Made by a program: the position numbers and the translations under genes. 64,000 nt of DNA from Mactromeris polynyma. Its lineage: Eukaryota > Mollusca > Bivalvia > Venerida > Mactridae. Positions 22,639-34,583 of the stretch are shown here, piece by piece. Below the pieces are notes generated by a model that was not told where the DNA came from, did no database searches, and worked only from the letters and a program-made list of their open reading frames with translations. The stretch is from assembly GCA_032209605.1 (NCBI GenBank), contig JASFXZ010000018.1:2917904-2981903 (forward strand). The letters are read 5' to 3'. Position 1 is the stretch's first letter; the number at the start of each line of letters is the position of its first letter.

Positions 22639-23008
22639 CTAAAATAATAAGATATATGTTTTTTTATAAAAAACATGTGCTCCACACAATTGACTTACTT
22701 TAGCATATGAATGAAAGGTTAAGTTGAACAATCTGACTGCAGCATCGATAATAAGCTCATGTTTCATTTAATCATCATTTACTCCAAGATAATGTGATTT
22801 ATTATACCGATTGTGTAACGAAACATATATTGTGGTGACATTGTCCAAACTGCCATTAATTGCAAAGAATATTTACAGATATGTTGATATGTTATCTACA
22901 AAGCGTGTTCAAATTCTAAACTATTTTACGAATGTGTAAGCTTAACCACATGCTGTATTTAACGTATCTAAATACAGTTTATGTCCGTTGAAATCGCTTT
23001 CCGTTTTA
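22639..23008. other. Intron sequence of the IgSF gene
   Basis: Nothing recognised. Confidence 0.35.
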
Positions 23009-23140
23009 CACGACCTTAACCTGATAGAGATCATTTGGACTGAGCTGGCAGGTGATGTTTAAAATAGAAATCAACCGCCGCTGAACGCCGTACAATTACA
23101 ACTACGATCGATATATAGCTTATTATTGAACATATTTCAA
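23009..23140 (+). pseudogene. Tc1-like transposase C-terminal scrap
   Basis: The plus strand reads HDLNLIEIIWTELAGDV, a decayed form of the conserved Tc1 block that carries the catalytic Glu (usually a P-D-L-N/S-P-I-E-x-x-W-x-E-L pattern). After a stop, NQPPLNAVQLQ follows, as expected downstream. The rest of the transposon is gone. Confidence 0.6.
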
Positions 23141-23501
23141 TAAAACTTCAAGTGGCATGTCTATTGACGATCTGTGTATGACTAAAACATTGATATTTTC
23201 ATTTAAAAATTAGGAAGATATTGAATCGGGCATAGTTTAAACAATAACTGTTTTCATCTATAATGCGCCTTAGTATGATCTTGTAACCAGAAGTGCAGTC
23301 CGACCAACAGACCAGTGCCTATTTTAAAAACAAAGATCAGTGCAAATAAACAGCTAGAGTTCATACTCGTAAACTGTATAAGTACCCTAATTTTCCCAAT
23401 TAAAGTCTTAGGCATAATTCTGAAAAAGGACAGAAAGTCAATCAAATGGCTTTACATAATAACAATATTAGTTTTATATTGTGAGACAATAATATTCAAA
23501 C

Positions 23502-23630
23502 CACAAGTTGCTCTGTGCCTTCGAAGAAGAAATACAATTGCAATTGCCACTAGACCAGCAAGAACTGCACCACCAACAGCGCCACCAACCATCGCTCCAA
23601 TATTACTTTCTGGATCTTCAGCCATCGCTT
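23502..23630 (-). CDS. IgSF receptor, transmembrane exon
   Basis: A 129-bp exon in phase 1-1 with a TTTCAG acceptor. It reads a short acidic stalk (EAMAEDPESNIG), then a hydrophobic helix of about 23 residues rich in Gly-Ala repeats (AMVGGAVGGAVLAGLVAIAI, then VFLL), then the stop-transfer run RRHR. The GxxxG-like spacing could favour helix packing. The donor was set at GTTTGA (after 23502) because it gives an open junction with the micro-exon at 22638; GTGGTT three bases earlier would create TGA. Confidence 0.8.
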
Positions 23631-25538
23631 CTGAAATCAAGAATCATGATTTGCTTACAAACAGAATAAATAAAATGAGTTTCAATCAAGGGTCCATGAT
23701 TCTATTCCCCGAGAATATCGTTTTGCCTTACGCTAATAGCGTTTTGGTTATCTTTGATGATAACCATTACTTTACTCAATTACGTTTAAATAAAAATAAT
23801 CATGAACTCAATTGAATATATTCAAAAGAGAGAGAATAATTTGCTGTAGAGAACGTCACATAATACATTGCCTTTCCACACAGAGCACCGGGAAAACAAC
23901 AATACATAAAACATAAGGCATTTAAGGAGGCGCAAGGGTAAATACGTAAGGGAACGGGGGCGCAAGGAATGGCCGACCAAAAGGGATAACTAAGGAAAAT
24001 CAAAGGGGACAAACAGGGGGGGGGTTAATGGAAGGAATACGTCACAGGACAAGTCAATACAGCTGGCAATAATTGGCCGACAGTGGGGAGACAATAACAT
24101 GAACAATATATAAAGTGAAAGAATTGGACAGGTGAAACTGAAATTTAACATACATATAAACACAAAAAGAAACAATAAGCCAACGTAATAAATTATTTAT
24201 ATGATCGATGTGTGTTCAATATATTATATAGATACTTTATAGCGAGAGCCATACACAATATCGTAAACTCTTTCAATGTTAATCATAATAATGATATGTT
24301 TATTTCTCCTCCATATATGAAGATTTGAACAAACAATATTCATACACAAGACATCAGCATATATAACTATACATGTAAAAAGTAGATGACATATTCATAA
24401 ATATGAGCGTAGATTTTGCATATGATATCACACACAACAAAATATATAATACAAGACATATCACATAACAATGAGCATACAATACGCACATTATCAAACA
24501 CAAGTGCACATATAATAAACATATTGCATTATCAGACAAATACAATAAGTCACCCCAATAACGTCAGGCTTTAGAAATGTGCATTTCTAAGTTAAACAAT
24601 TATTAGATTGTGAAAATAGAGACAGTGCTGGAAAGGTATTTCGTTAACCACGGTGCACGACAGTTTAATCATCCTAACACGAACACGAAATTGCTAGGCT
24701 CAAGTTATTCGTTGACTAACCGGTGTAATGTTCGCAAGCTGTACCAAACCCGTTAATGATTGTAACCGAAATCGAAATGTTTAAAGCATTATACTGGTAA
24801 ACATGCAAAATGATGTACTTAGAGTAAATAATAATTAAGGAAATAAAACAAATAAACAGCTCACAAAAATACAGTAAATACGTTGTTTCCATAATACGAA
24901 TGTTCATAGAAACATTGTGACAATAACACAAATACGATACATAACAGCGCATTCGCAAAGTTTTTAGTTACTAAACTATTTAATGAGACCTATCTTCACA
25001 CTGGGCGACTAGTAACATTATTATTAAATATGTAATGCAGTAATTTGATGAGAGTAAAGTCGTGAGATAAAGCTTGAGTAATAGCAAGTGATACTATTTG
25101 ATCAATCTCTTGTTTTAGAAATATACATTAAATATCATGGTGTAATGACATGTCAGTATTCCAATATCCAAAATACTCTCTTACCAACCCACCAAGAGTA
25201 AAAACAGCAGAGGCTATTATAACTAATAATTTATGTGTTAAGCCAGTCTCTAGGGTTCAAGAGATGCCCAATCCCAAGTTGTACAAACCCTATGTTTGTG
25301 GCACAAAGGGACACTATTTCATAAACAAGAGAGCCATAATTGCCCTATATCGCTCACATTAGACCGTGCCCTCGGCAGTCATAGTCTTTTAACAGTCATT
25401 GATATATCATTTCTGTAGAATTATTTTGAAATCAAGCCATTGGTGTCTTAGCGGAATAATATTGTTTTTGGTTGCAATGGCAACTAGGGTTCTGAATTGA
25501 ACCACTTTGTTTAAAGAAATCTGAAACAGCAAGACATT
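23631..25538. other. Intron sequence of the IgSF gene, with a repeat scrap
   Basis: No genes. At about 25320-25362 a short piece (AAACAAGAGAGCC, then GCCCTATATCGCTCAC) matches the terminus of the repeat family seen complete near 54.5 and 59.4 kb. Confidence 0.4.
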
Positions 25539-25775
25539 TGTAATGTTCTATGTTGTGTATAGTTAGAACATGTAATAACAGACCCTTGTGTATATAAGGG
25601 GTAAGACATACCCGAAACGGGATTTGTATAATATACGTTTATTCGGTACAATAAACGCTGATCATTTGAATACATGTATATAATGCATGCACATAATTGC
25701 CACGCTATTCGCTGACGGGACTAGCTAGTAGGCGGGGCTTATCAGTACCGGACTAGCATATCAGTGACCACTACA
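25539..25775 (-). repeat. Gypsy 3' LTR, 237 bp
   Basis: Matches the two parts of the 5' LTR at 32020-32173 and 32793-32898 with few differences. It starts and ends with TG and CA, and holds an AATAAA on the element strand near 25640. Confidence 0.9.
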
Positions 25776-25790
25776 TCTCTCTCTTTTTTC
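25776..25790 (-). promoter_or_regulatory. Gypsy polypurine tract
   Basis: On the element strand GAAAAAAGAGAGAGA abuts the 3' LTR directly, the standard site for plus-strand priming. Confidence 0.85.
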
Positions 25791-26557
25791 AGACATGGAT
25801 TCTATTCATAATATTAAATTATAAATTCAAAAGTCAAATTCATAAGATGCATACAAATGCATTTGAAGTCTGATCAGTATTAATCTAAATCACTATACTA
25901 TAATACTTGAACACATATGATTGCAATTATCGACTGATGTTTAAAAGTTAATGTGAAATTTATATCTTCAGTGCTAATGACACACTAAGCGTAGTCTATA
26001 AATCAATCCTTTCTTTCCCCTTCCAGAGAAAAGTGAAGTGTGTGACCCGGTCAGTTCCAATATTAAAAGTACGATAAATTTCTAAAGCAATAAAATTTCG
26101 ACAGTTAACACGTCATTGTGAGCATTGAATGAGTTCTAAACATTAAATCCACAAGCGTGTCTAATAATCAGATGATAATTAATCATGTCCGTAGCTTTTC
26201 AGTGAATTAGAACTGTTTATGTTTGGTTTCACCTTACTCCAGTATGGCTAGCTGAAGTCATTAGTCATTTTATTTCTCAGAAACTTGAGAATGTGCGTTG
26301 TGCCAGCACATGGGAAAGGTAAATCCAATACTTGAATGTGAATTTTATTTGTAATAATGTAATTTACTGAACATTTTAATTATTATTAAAATATTTACAC
26401 GTTGCATTTGAAGGTTAACACTTGAAATTTAAATTCATAACAGGAATTATTATGACCTGTTTTCGAATAGAACAGACAAATTAATCCGTTATTTTGAATA
26501 CACTTATGACAATAAGTGATTGTTATGCACTTATAACTTCACAATTACACACTTTTT
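25791..26557. other. Gypsy 3' untranslated stretch
   Basis: About 770 bp between the end of pol and the polypurine tract. No envelope-like frame or other ORF was found in it. Confidence 0.5.
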
Positions 26558-27589
26558 TTAATCTGACCACCGATTAGTCCAAATAACGTCTTGGTTTTTT
26601 ATGCTGACGTCGTGGGCGGCGTGTAATGTCCGGTGGTTCCGTATTGTCTGCCATATTACGTTCTCTAATTGACGTTCCGTCGTGTTGCTGGGTGTTTGTG
26701 CCATTTTGCGATTTGACAAACTTGAAGTGGGAAGCATCTCTGGTAAGTATCCGGTCTTCATGGCGGACAGTTATCATCGAGCCTTTTGATGAGATAACAT
26801 TCCCTGGTGTGGGGTTAAAATGTGGTGTCAGCTTGTTGTGCACACGTTGTTTAACAAGGACGGTCCCCCGGTTTCAAATTGGATGGCGTTGCCCTCCGTC
26901 TATTGTCTGCATATACCTTGTTTTTAGTTTTCGCATGATTGTCTCTTTTACGGATATGTGTATCGTTTTGCTTGACTGCAAAATACGGTAACTTCGTTTT
27001 CATTTTTCTGTTGAACATGATTTCTCCTGGAGACACACCCGTACTAGGATGTGGAGTACTTCTGTAAAGTAAAAACTCTCTTAAAGATGATTTGAAATTT
27101 CTGCCAGATGCCTCCGCTGTTTTCAGAGTCTTGACCAAAGGTTTCATAAATGCTTCTGCAGTTCCGTTCGCTTGCGGATGAAGAGGGGTAATTTTCCTGT
27201 GCTCGAACCCGTACTGCTTTGCAAATTGTTCGAAGTTATGACTGATGAAAGGACTGCCGTTGTCCGACTTAAGAATACTCGGGATCCCTGCTAGGCAAAA
27301 TATTTTCTCTAAATGTGGTATGACCGTTTGAGCCGACAAGTTTTCTAGGCGGTCAACTATAGGGAATCGGCTGTAGTCGCAAATGACCACCATAAAGTAG
27401 TCACCGTTTGGGAATGGACCACAAAAATCTACTGACACTTCGTCCCAAGGCTTTTTCGGTAGTGGACTGGGTTTGATAGGTTCCTGGTTTGCTGTTGGCG
27501 AAACTGACAAACATGGAATACAGTTTTTGCATATTTCATCTACAAGTCTGTCCATGTACGGAAACCAACATGTTTCTCTAAGAAGCGCT
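26558..27589 (-). pseudogene. Gypsy integrase with C-terminal extension
   Basis: The main frame (27555-26851, 234 aa) has the CxxC part of the zinc finger (ICKNCIPC) and the full catalytic triad: Asp in VSVDFCGPFPNGD, Asp in LKSDNGSPF, Glu in HPQANGTAEAF. The His pair of the zinc finger is lost in a damaged stretch at about 27556-27600. A frameshift at about 26845 moves the tail (LTPHFNPTPGNVISSKGSM) to another frame, ending in a basic KKPRRYLD region. The enzyme would insert element cDNA. It is non-functional here because of the broken frame. Confidence 0.88.
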
Positions 27590-28547
27590 TTACAACGAAC
27601 GCGACCTGATCTGGCGTTGCAGCTTATCCGGAATGCACAATCTAGTACCGCGTAGTAAAATACGACCCTCGTTAATGTTCATCACTGTCAATTCTTCCGC
27701 TAATTGTTGATATATTTTATAGCTGGCATCCGACTGACATGTTTGTTTATGCCACGCAGTGTTCTGCACTGCGTCCATAACGGCCATTAAAATATCATCT
27801 TTCTGAGTGACACGCGCAATGTCAGCAATGTTTAATGAATCTGGTACCGCTGACCAAGCAATGAAATTCACGTAATCTTCAGCAATGCTGTGTTTCGGCT
27901 GGTCATTAAGCGGGTGTCTAGAACAGTAATCAGAGATCATCTGCTTCCCAGGGCGATATTTCACTGTGAAATTGTATGTCGTTAGTTTTAATCGCCACCG
28001 TTCCAACCTAGCTGATTGCATTTGTTTTGTGTTGTTGAAAATTGATTCCAAGCTTTTATGATCTGTAATCAAAGTGAATTCTTTGCCGAACAAATACAAG
28101 TGGAAATGTTGACATCCAAAAACGCAAGCAAGCGTTTCCCTTTCAGACTGAGAATATCGTTGTTCTACAAGTGTCAATGTTCTGATGGCATAAGCAATGA
28201 TTTTCCCGTTTTGTATCAAAATCGCTGATAAACCTACTGGGCTTCCATCACACCATAACTCTGAGTGTTGCAAGGGACAGAAGTATGTCATGTCCTGGTC
28301 GCTAACCAATGCGTTTTTAAGCTGATTGAATGATGAGTCTTGTTCTGGCCCCCATACGAACTCTTGGTTGTCTTTCGTTAGACGCCTGAGAGGCTCCGAC
28401 ATGGTTGAGTAGTCATACATGAACCTTGACACGTAGTTAGTCATGCCCAGAAATTACCTAACTTCTCCTACATTTTTCGGTTTTTCCATGTTTTTAATGG
28501 CTGTGACTTTCTCTGGGTCTGGTGATATTCCGTTTTCCGAGAATATA
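27590..28547 (-). pseudogene. Gypsy RT connection and RNase H domain
   Basis: Left of the Tc1 insertion, pol resumes with FSENGISPDPEKVTAIKNM. It then has an in-frame TAA where the usual sequence has a codon in EVRxFLGM. The 284-aa frame from 28444 continues RT thumb and RNase H: SELWCDGSPVGLSAIL (Asp), QSERETLACVFG (Glu) and LITDHKSLE (Asp), followed by MISDYCSRH. It ends in a frameshift before the integrase. The match with the RT half at 30022 shows that a single ancestral ORF was split by Tc1. Confidence 0.87.
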
Positions 28548-30021
28548 TACTAGCGGAAAAAAGAAACTGTGCATGTGTAAAATGTTTAAATATCCTTCAA
28601 TTTTATAAATTAAAGCTTGAAACTTTACACAGGTAAGTTGTGTATCCCTCTCGGTCATTTACACTGGCCAGTGCATGAGTTGCACGGGTAGTTTGCCTGT
28701 CAGGCTAACGTCTTCTTTTTCACGTTTTTTTCGTGCAGCAGTCAATTGCAAACACGTTTGTCGCCTAAACCTGTGTTAAAACATAGTGTTGTTACATGTA
28801 AGACACAAAACCAGGATAATTTTGAAAAACGTCGTTGATACGCCATGCCAAGGTTGAATGAAACTGACAGATGCCGCGCCGTAGGCATGATTGAAGCTGG
28901 TGTACGTCATACTTTTTGCGTTCACCGAAATACTGTAGACGCCTTGTGGAGACGGTACCAACAGTTTGGGGCAACCAGAGACCGGCCTCGATCAGGACGT
29001 CCACGCGTAACGTCTATTCGCCAGGATACGTACATCCGGGTGGTTCATCTCCGTGACCGACTCAGAACTGCTTCTTTGACGGCTAGAAGTATTCCTGGCC
29101 TTAGAAGAATCAGTCCCCGAACGGTACGTAATCGATTGCGTGAACGAGGCATACGTCCACGACGTCCTGCCATACGTCCTGTTCTGCAGCAACGTCATCG
29201 TGTAGCACGTTTTGCCTGGTGTAGAAGACACATACAATTCACGCAACAGGACTGGGCACGTATTCTTTTCACGGATGAGTCCAGGTTCCATCTCGACAGC
29301 AGCGACGGCCGTTCTAGAGTGTACCGTCGTGTTGGTGAACGTTTCCATGACAGTTGTGTGATTCGGCGGAGGTAGTGTCATGGTGTGGGGTGGCATATCA
29401 TCCCGTGGTAGAACAGCACTTGTGGTTGTAGACGGCACACTTACAGGCATCAGATATCGTGACAAAATAATACGGCCTCACGTCCTTCCATTTGTGCAGC
29501 AACGTAACGACACGCTGCAACAGGATAACGCTCGCCCGCACGTCGCGCGGGTCGTCACCGACTTTTTGACCCAGAACAATGTGAATGTGCTGCCCTGGCC
29601 TGCAATATCACCGGATTTGTCGCCTATAGAACACGTGTGGGATGAGATGCAGCGACGGTTACGTGGCCTCCAAAATCAGCCGTTGACGTTACCTGACCTA
29701 TCACGTGCGCTTGTCAGAATCTGGAATGGTATTCCCCAGGCATTTTTCAGAACACTTGTCACATCAATGCGGCGTCGTTGTCAAGCATGCATCGATTCCA
29801 ATGGTGGACATACACGGTATTGATGAGCTGAACTTTGTTTAGAGAACGTCTCTGAAAACTGATTTCTATCTAAGACGCAGCTGATTCAATAACCATATCA
29901 ATTGAGCTGGTGTTAAATAAAGGTAAGATAAAACCCTGTTGAAATTTTTATTGCGATTCCTTACATACCTCCTAAGTTATAGCATATTATACACATGCAC
30001 AGTTTCCTTTTTCCGCTAGTA
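28548..30021 (+). mobile_element. Tc1-like transposon (DD34E) inserted in Gypsy pol
   Basis: The terminal inverted repeats begin TACTAGCGGAAAAAAGAAAC at 28548 and mirror at 30021, flanked by TA-rich target duplication (TATA). The insertion point is inside the Gypsy RT codons for GYIFSENG. The element is 1474 bp and carries one frameshifted transposase. A related copy lies at 47284, and a lone right end at 52355-52536. Confidence 0.93.
28845..29823 (+). pseudogene. Tc1-like transposase (DD34E), one frameshift and an N-terminal deletion
   Basis: Two frames (28845-29375 and 29380-29823) together make a near-complete transposase. The N-terminal HTH region starts MPRLNETDRCRAVGMIEAG; a small deletion near 28915 removed part of the first helix-turn-helix, which the 47.6 kb copy retains (TDVARQFGVH-like). 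RPRSGRPRV is the linker. The catalytic residues are Asp in LFTDESRFH, Asp in QQDNARPHVA and Glu in LSPIEHVWDE, with 34 residues between the last two (DD34E). VWGGI is conserved. A frameshift at about 29360 separates the first Asp from the other two. Confidence 0.9.
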
Positions 30022-30976
30022 TATATCCATAGAACTTGATTGAACTTTTCCCGAATTCGCATTTTTGCTTGTTGAGGGTAAGGTTCTTGTCTTGTAGTCT
30101 TTGAAGTACGGCTTCTAGACTTGCGTCATGTACTTTTTTATTTGGCCCGTGTATAATAATGTCATCTGAAATATTCAGTGCTCCCTCTAAGCCTGATAGT
30201 ACCTGTCTGACCTCGTTATGAAATATTTCGGGCGCCACATTCACACCGAAATTTAAGCGTTTGTATCTCCATAGTCCGATATGTGAGGCAAACACGGTCA
30301 TTTTGCGCGATTCTTCGGACAATTCTAACTGATGGAACCTTTTGTTAAAATCCACTTTTGAGAACACAGTTGAGCCATTGAGTTCCAATATAATGTCATC
30401 AATTGTAGGCACGACATGCCTTTCGCGCTTCAATGCCAAATTGGCCTTTCTCATGTCGACGCATAACCGAATTTGATCAGGGTTGTTGGGTTTTGGTGCT
30501 ACTACCAGGTTCGAAACCCAAGGTGTCGCGCCGGTCGCCTTTTCAATCACGTCAAGTTGTTCTAGGCGCTTGATTTCCTGTTCAACTTTCTCTCGCACGT
30601 GAAATGGTACGCGGCGTGCAAACTGTGCTGTGGGAACTACAGATTCATCGATATGAAATTTGACTTGCTTTCCCTTCAGTTTGCCTAGCCCTGTGAACAC
30701 CGGCTTGAATTTTTCAAATAATTCCATGTATTTCTCATCACTAGACACAGACTTTATCACTGGTATTATTCCCAATTCCACTGCGGTTTCATAGCTGACC
30801 AGATTTTCGGATGCTCCACGAATAATGAAGAAATCCGCTGTGGTGTACTTTGAATCCGACTCTACAGTGAATGAATACTTTCCTTCGATGGGAAGAGCGT
30901 TTTTCTAACCAAATGCGTACGCTTTAAGGTTCGATTTTTCCATTTTAGGCAAAAACGCCATTTTCCTTATCAACTG
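30022..30976 (-). pseudogene. Gypsy protease end and reverse transcriptase
   Basis: The 264-aa frame (30781-) holds the RT fingers and palm: RRVPFHVREKVEQEIKRL, VVAPKPNNPDQIRLCVDMRK, then FSKVDFNKRFHQLEL (first Asp), and the catalytic box NISDDIIIHG. Upstream, codons for SKYTTADFFIIRGASENLV link it to protease, with in-frame stops near 30907 and 30974. The right side of this RT is copied at 48508-49056. Confidence 0.9.
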
Positions 30977-31957
30977 TTAATCAAGCACATTAAGACTGGA
31001 ACCTGTGTCCACCAACACAACTACATCTATTCCGTTAATTTTGATTTTGATTTTAGGTAGTTTCCTGAAGCGTATATTGTTTATATTGAAACTAACCTCT
31101 GAGTCCGACTCACTGTCGTTCTCGTCCGGAGATTCTACGATTCCTCGCACTTGCTGGCTTCCTTGTCTTGAGCGCTTTCTGCATACCTTCACAAAATGGT
31201 TCATTTTATGGCAATAGTTGCACGTTGCTCCCTGTGATGGGCATGTGTTTCGATGTGGATATGCGCCTCCACAGTTCCTGCATGCTTGATTTTGCCTGTT
31301 TGACGGCTTTCCATGTTGCGTTGAATTTGGCGTGAAGCTTTTGTGCACCGTCCTACGTTCCGGCTGAGGTACCGGATAACGGCTGCGAACTGTGTTCACT
31401 TCCGGGTTCACTTCCGGCTGTTTATCCATAGCGCGGGACTGTCGATCCTCGATCTCCATCGTTCTTGCCATGGTTAAAATGTCGATGAGAGTTTTCTCTT
31501 CCTGCAGGCATCTTGTCCTGAGTTTCCTGGAGGTACAGCCTTGAATTATTTGGCTCTTTATTTCATCCTCTTTATTTGTGAATTCACAATTTTCTGCTTT
31601 TTGGCGTAAGCATGTGGCGTATTGATCTGTTGATTCATGCCTTAACTGATCCATGTTTCTAAATTCATATCTTTCAAACTCTTTGTTCTGTCTGGGCTGC
31701 AAGTAGTTCAGAAGTGCTGTTTTAACATTGTCATAATTTGCATCGTCTGCGCCCAAATCTAAAGTATCATAGATGTCATATACATCGTCCCCTGCGTAGT
31801 GCAATAACAGTGCCTTCTTTCTTTTCTTTGATTCAATGCTTAATCTGACAAAAAAATTCTCCAATTTAGACACATATTTCGTCCACCGAGTTCCAAGCGA
31901 ATTTTCTCCCCCATGCACTTCAAATTTGGGAAATGATGGTAATCCTGCCATTGTCAA
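30977..31957 (-). pseudogene. Gypsy Gag with start of aspartic protease
   Basis: A 326-aa frame. The N-terminal half is the retrotransposon gag helical domain (RYEFRNMDQLRHESTDQY, LIDILTMARTMEIEDRQ). Two zinc knuckles follow: CRNCGGAYPHRNTC (C-x2-C-x5-H-x3-C) and CNYCHKMNHFVKVC (canonical C-x2-C-x4-H-x4-C). After an acidic linker the frame enters protease with the active site VLVDTGSSLNVLD, then a TAA. Gag would form the particle and bind RNA; protease would mature it. Its start lies 63 bp from the PBS. Confidence 0.88.
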
Positions 31958-32001
31958 TATTTCAGTTTAAATCCTTGATTTAATATTTATCACAAAATTA
32001 A

Positions 32002-32019
32002 TCCCATCCTCGTCGCCAA
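32002..32019 (-). promoter_or_regulatory. Gypsy primer-binding site
   Basis: Directly next to the 5' LTR the element strand reads TTGGCGACGAGGATGGGA, the position and style of a tRNA primer-binding site. The tRNA was not identified. Confidence 0.7.
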
Positions 32020-32898
32020 TGTAATGTTCTATGTTGTGTATAGTTAGAACATGTAATAACAGACCCTTGTGTATATAAGGGGTAAGACAGACCCGAAACG
32101 GGATTTGTATAATATACGTTTATTCGGTACAATAGTTTAACAACAAGTAACGCTGATCATTTGAATACATGTATTATGAAGTAGTTTTTGTAAAATTTCT
32201 GTGTACGTGTAGATTGTAGTGAACATAAGAAAATATTTACAAAGTCCTTCTGTTTGTATTTCTTTTTATTCGCACACTTAAACAATGTCTGGAAATCCAG
32301 TCATATAAAGTTATAAATATTAATCTAAAGTTATGGTTCTCCAATATGTATATCAAGCTGGTACTCCAGTGAATATTAAAATAAAATAACCTAAATGCAA
32401 ATTCTGGTACTCCAGTTAAATGTAAAGTAAAGGTACTCCTTTGAATGAATTCTTATTTCTGTCTAGCATATAAAGTTACATGTATTTATACACACCTAAA
32501 ACAAAGATAATTAGGAAGCCAGACATTAAGGGCTTTGGTGATAAATAAACATTTCAGATATAACAATAGATGTGTGACCTTTAGGGCTTTGATAATAACT
32601 TAACAGTTCAGATATAATAATAGATGTGTGATGACAATTAATCAGAGGAAATATGTTATCAAAGATTTTAGAAATGAGGTGTTAATAACAGAACAATAGC
32701 TTCGCAGTCAATGTTGGCAGACAGCAACAGATGTCAAACTATACAAAATAATTAAAATTTATGGTAGGAGAAAAGTCTAATTTTCACTGCGTAATACATG
32801 TATATAATGCATGCACATAATTGCCACGCTATTCGCTGACGGGACTAGCTAGTAGGCGGTGCTTATCAGTACAGACTAGCATATCAGTGACCACTACA
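32020..32898 (-). repeat. Gypsy 5' LTR split by an insertion
   Basis: The two outer parts align with the 237-bp 3' LTR. Differences include an extra 15 bp (GTTTAACAACAAGTA) near 32133 and a 619-bp insertion at 32174-32792. Confidence 0.88.
32174..32792. mobile_element. 619-bp insertion in the Gypsy 5' LTR
   Basis: The insertion is flanked by AATACATGTA at 32164-32173 and 32793-32802, a 10-bp direct repeat present once in the 3' LTR. It has no ORF. Inside are short duplications (GGTACTCCAGT phrases near 32360-32410; ATATAAYAATAGATGTGTGA near 32557 and 32615). No terminal inverted repeat was seen, so the type is unknown. Confidence 0.65.
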
Positions 32899-34583
32899 AC
32901 ACTCATGTACAATATTTTGAAATTTGACAAACCGTTTCTAACAGATGAAGTTTCCTCTGCATACATATATGGAAGTGACCACGCCCACCGCGGCCATTGT
33001 TTTAAAGAATCAACATAGCTTGAAGAAATTCAAAAGGGGTTAAACGTGGAGAATTTCTGTGCAATTATTTATAAATCGGGCCAGCAGTATCTAAAGATCA
33101 GATAAAAATTGTGACACCAATGGTGAAAACAGTTTTTATATGTTTTGACATTGTTGGCTGGTTTTCGACCCCATGTCACCAAATTTTAAATGTGACATAG
33201 AAGTGATAGAGATACATTCTGACCAGGTTTCATATAGATCTAGAAAACAAGAGCATCAACAAGGTTTTTGTACAATTTTACGAGGTTATCTAGTTATTGA
33301 CCCTAAATGACACATTTTGAACATGACTCAGGTTTTCATAAAGGCATTACGTTTCATATAAACCAGGTTGAAAATGTAACCACTACACCATAAACAATAC
33401 TTTGACCTATTGAAGCAGGTTTTGCCTTATGCGACCAAATTTCAAAGTAGACCTAAATTCCATTAAAACAATCATTGTAACAAAGTGTCAACACGATTTG
33501 TTAAAACATGAGGACTCTACAGCATAAACCAGACTAAAGTATAAATAATGTAAAACTGTTTAATAACTCAATGGCATATCTCTAGTCCTGCTCGTCTGAT
33601 CTGACCCAAAATCAAATTTGAGCAAGATCTTACAGGTTTATAAGGCTTGGCGGAGAAATATTAGAGTTAGGGGAGTAAATATAAATGTATTTTGCATTTT
33701 AGATAAATCATAGCCCATACCACTTGTTCTAATTGATCGATTTGGCTAAAAATCAAAACGCGATAACCGTAAACATTGTTTCAAAGTTTTTGTTAGGATT
33801 GCTGAAGAAAGAAGCAGGCTAGAATGTAAACACTCAAATTGTGGACAACGGACAAATCTTTGAGATAATCCCAAGATAGCCGCCAGTCGGCCATCCTGAA
33901 TTAGGTCGAGGGAAAATATGTCTCACACTAATACTCATAACGCAGATTAGTCGTGCGAAGGTTCATGAAAATCCTAAAAAACTGTAGAATAGTTCACTCT
34001 GCATGTCTATGTTACCAGACTAGCCAACCAACCAACCGACCAACCAACAATGTGAATCCGGTATACACCCCAAACTTTGTTTGTACTTTGGAAATCTGAT
34101 GTGTCGACGATTTGTGTCAGGTCCATTCAATGTCAACTCAATGAATTTCGACTGTAATTGGCTAAACCCGATTGTTCTCACTAGTGCCACGTTGCGAGAA
34201 ATATTGAGACGTTTGTGAAAATCGTGCTACAAATTATCAGTTGTGTTAGAAATGCACTCGTTTGCAGTTGTTTGACTACAGATAATTAGAAAGTATGTGC
34301 AACTTTGGTTGCCTAAAACTACGCTTTACTCGACATAATTTCGGCAGTCCCGACGAGTTCGAGCCAACGAAACGCCACTGTAGTTAGGGACCGAAATGTC
34401 AACCGATATTGTAGTAACGTGTCTCAATTAATAAAAAAATAACTGTAACTGTCCGAGACATGTGCATCACAATAAGCCATATTTAGTCTATAGTTTAATG
34501 AATATCGAGAAAGCTTAACCTCGGGTTTTACTGGTCGTTTCGCTCAACAATACCATGCTCTAAGAACGTATTCAGCTACAAAC
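32899..34583. repeat. IgSF intron with decayed GACCTAG-type repeats and a CCAA microsatellite
   Basis: Between about 33060 and 33990 phrases such as GTTATCTAGTTATTGACCCTAAATGACAC and CATTCTGACCAGGTTTCATA recall the tandem family at 54.5 kb, in decayed form. A (CCAA/CCGA)n run lies near 34021-34050. No gene. Confidence 0.5.

Larger units (their letters stand above)
25539..32898 (-). mobile_element. Gypsy-type LTR retrotransposon, nearly full length but dead
   Basis: The order on the minus strand is 5' LTR (32898-32020), primer-binding site, gag (31957-), protease, RT, RNase H, integrase (to 26558), a long untranslated region, polypurine tract, and 3' LTR (25775-25539). LTRs begin TGTAGTGG and end CATTACA (element sense). 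Flanks read ACATT (25534-25538) and ACACT (32899-32903), a 5-bp target duplication with one mismatch. The element lies in the IgSF intron between the FN3 and membrane exons, same strand as the gene. It has been hit by a Tc1 transposon, by an insertion in its 5' LTR, and by several stops and frameshifts. Confidence 0.92.

Noticed and set aside
28776..29465. Minus-strand ORFs opposite the Tc1 transposase
   Set aside because: Antisense shadows of a clear transposase reading.
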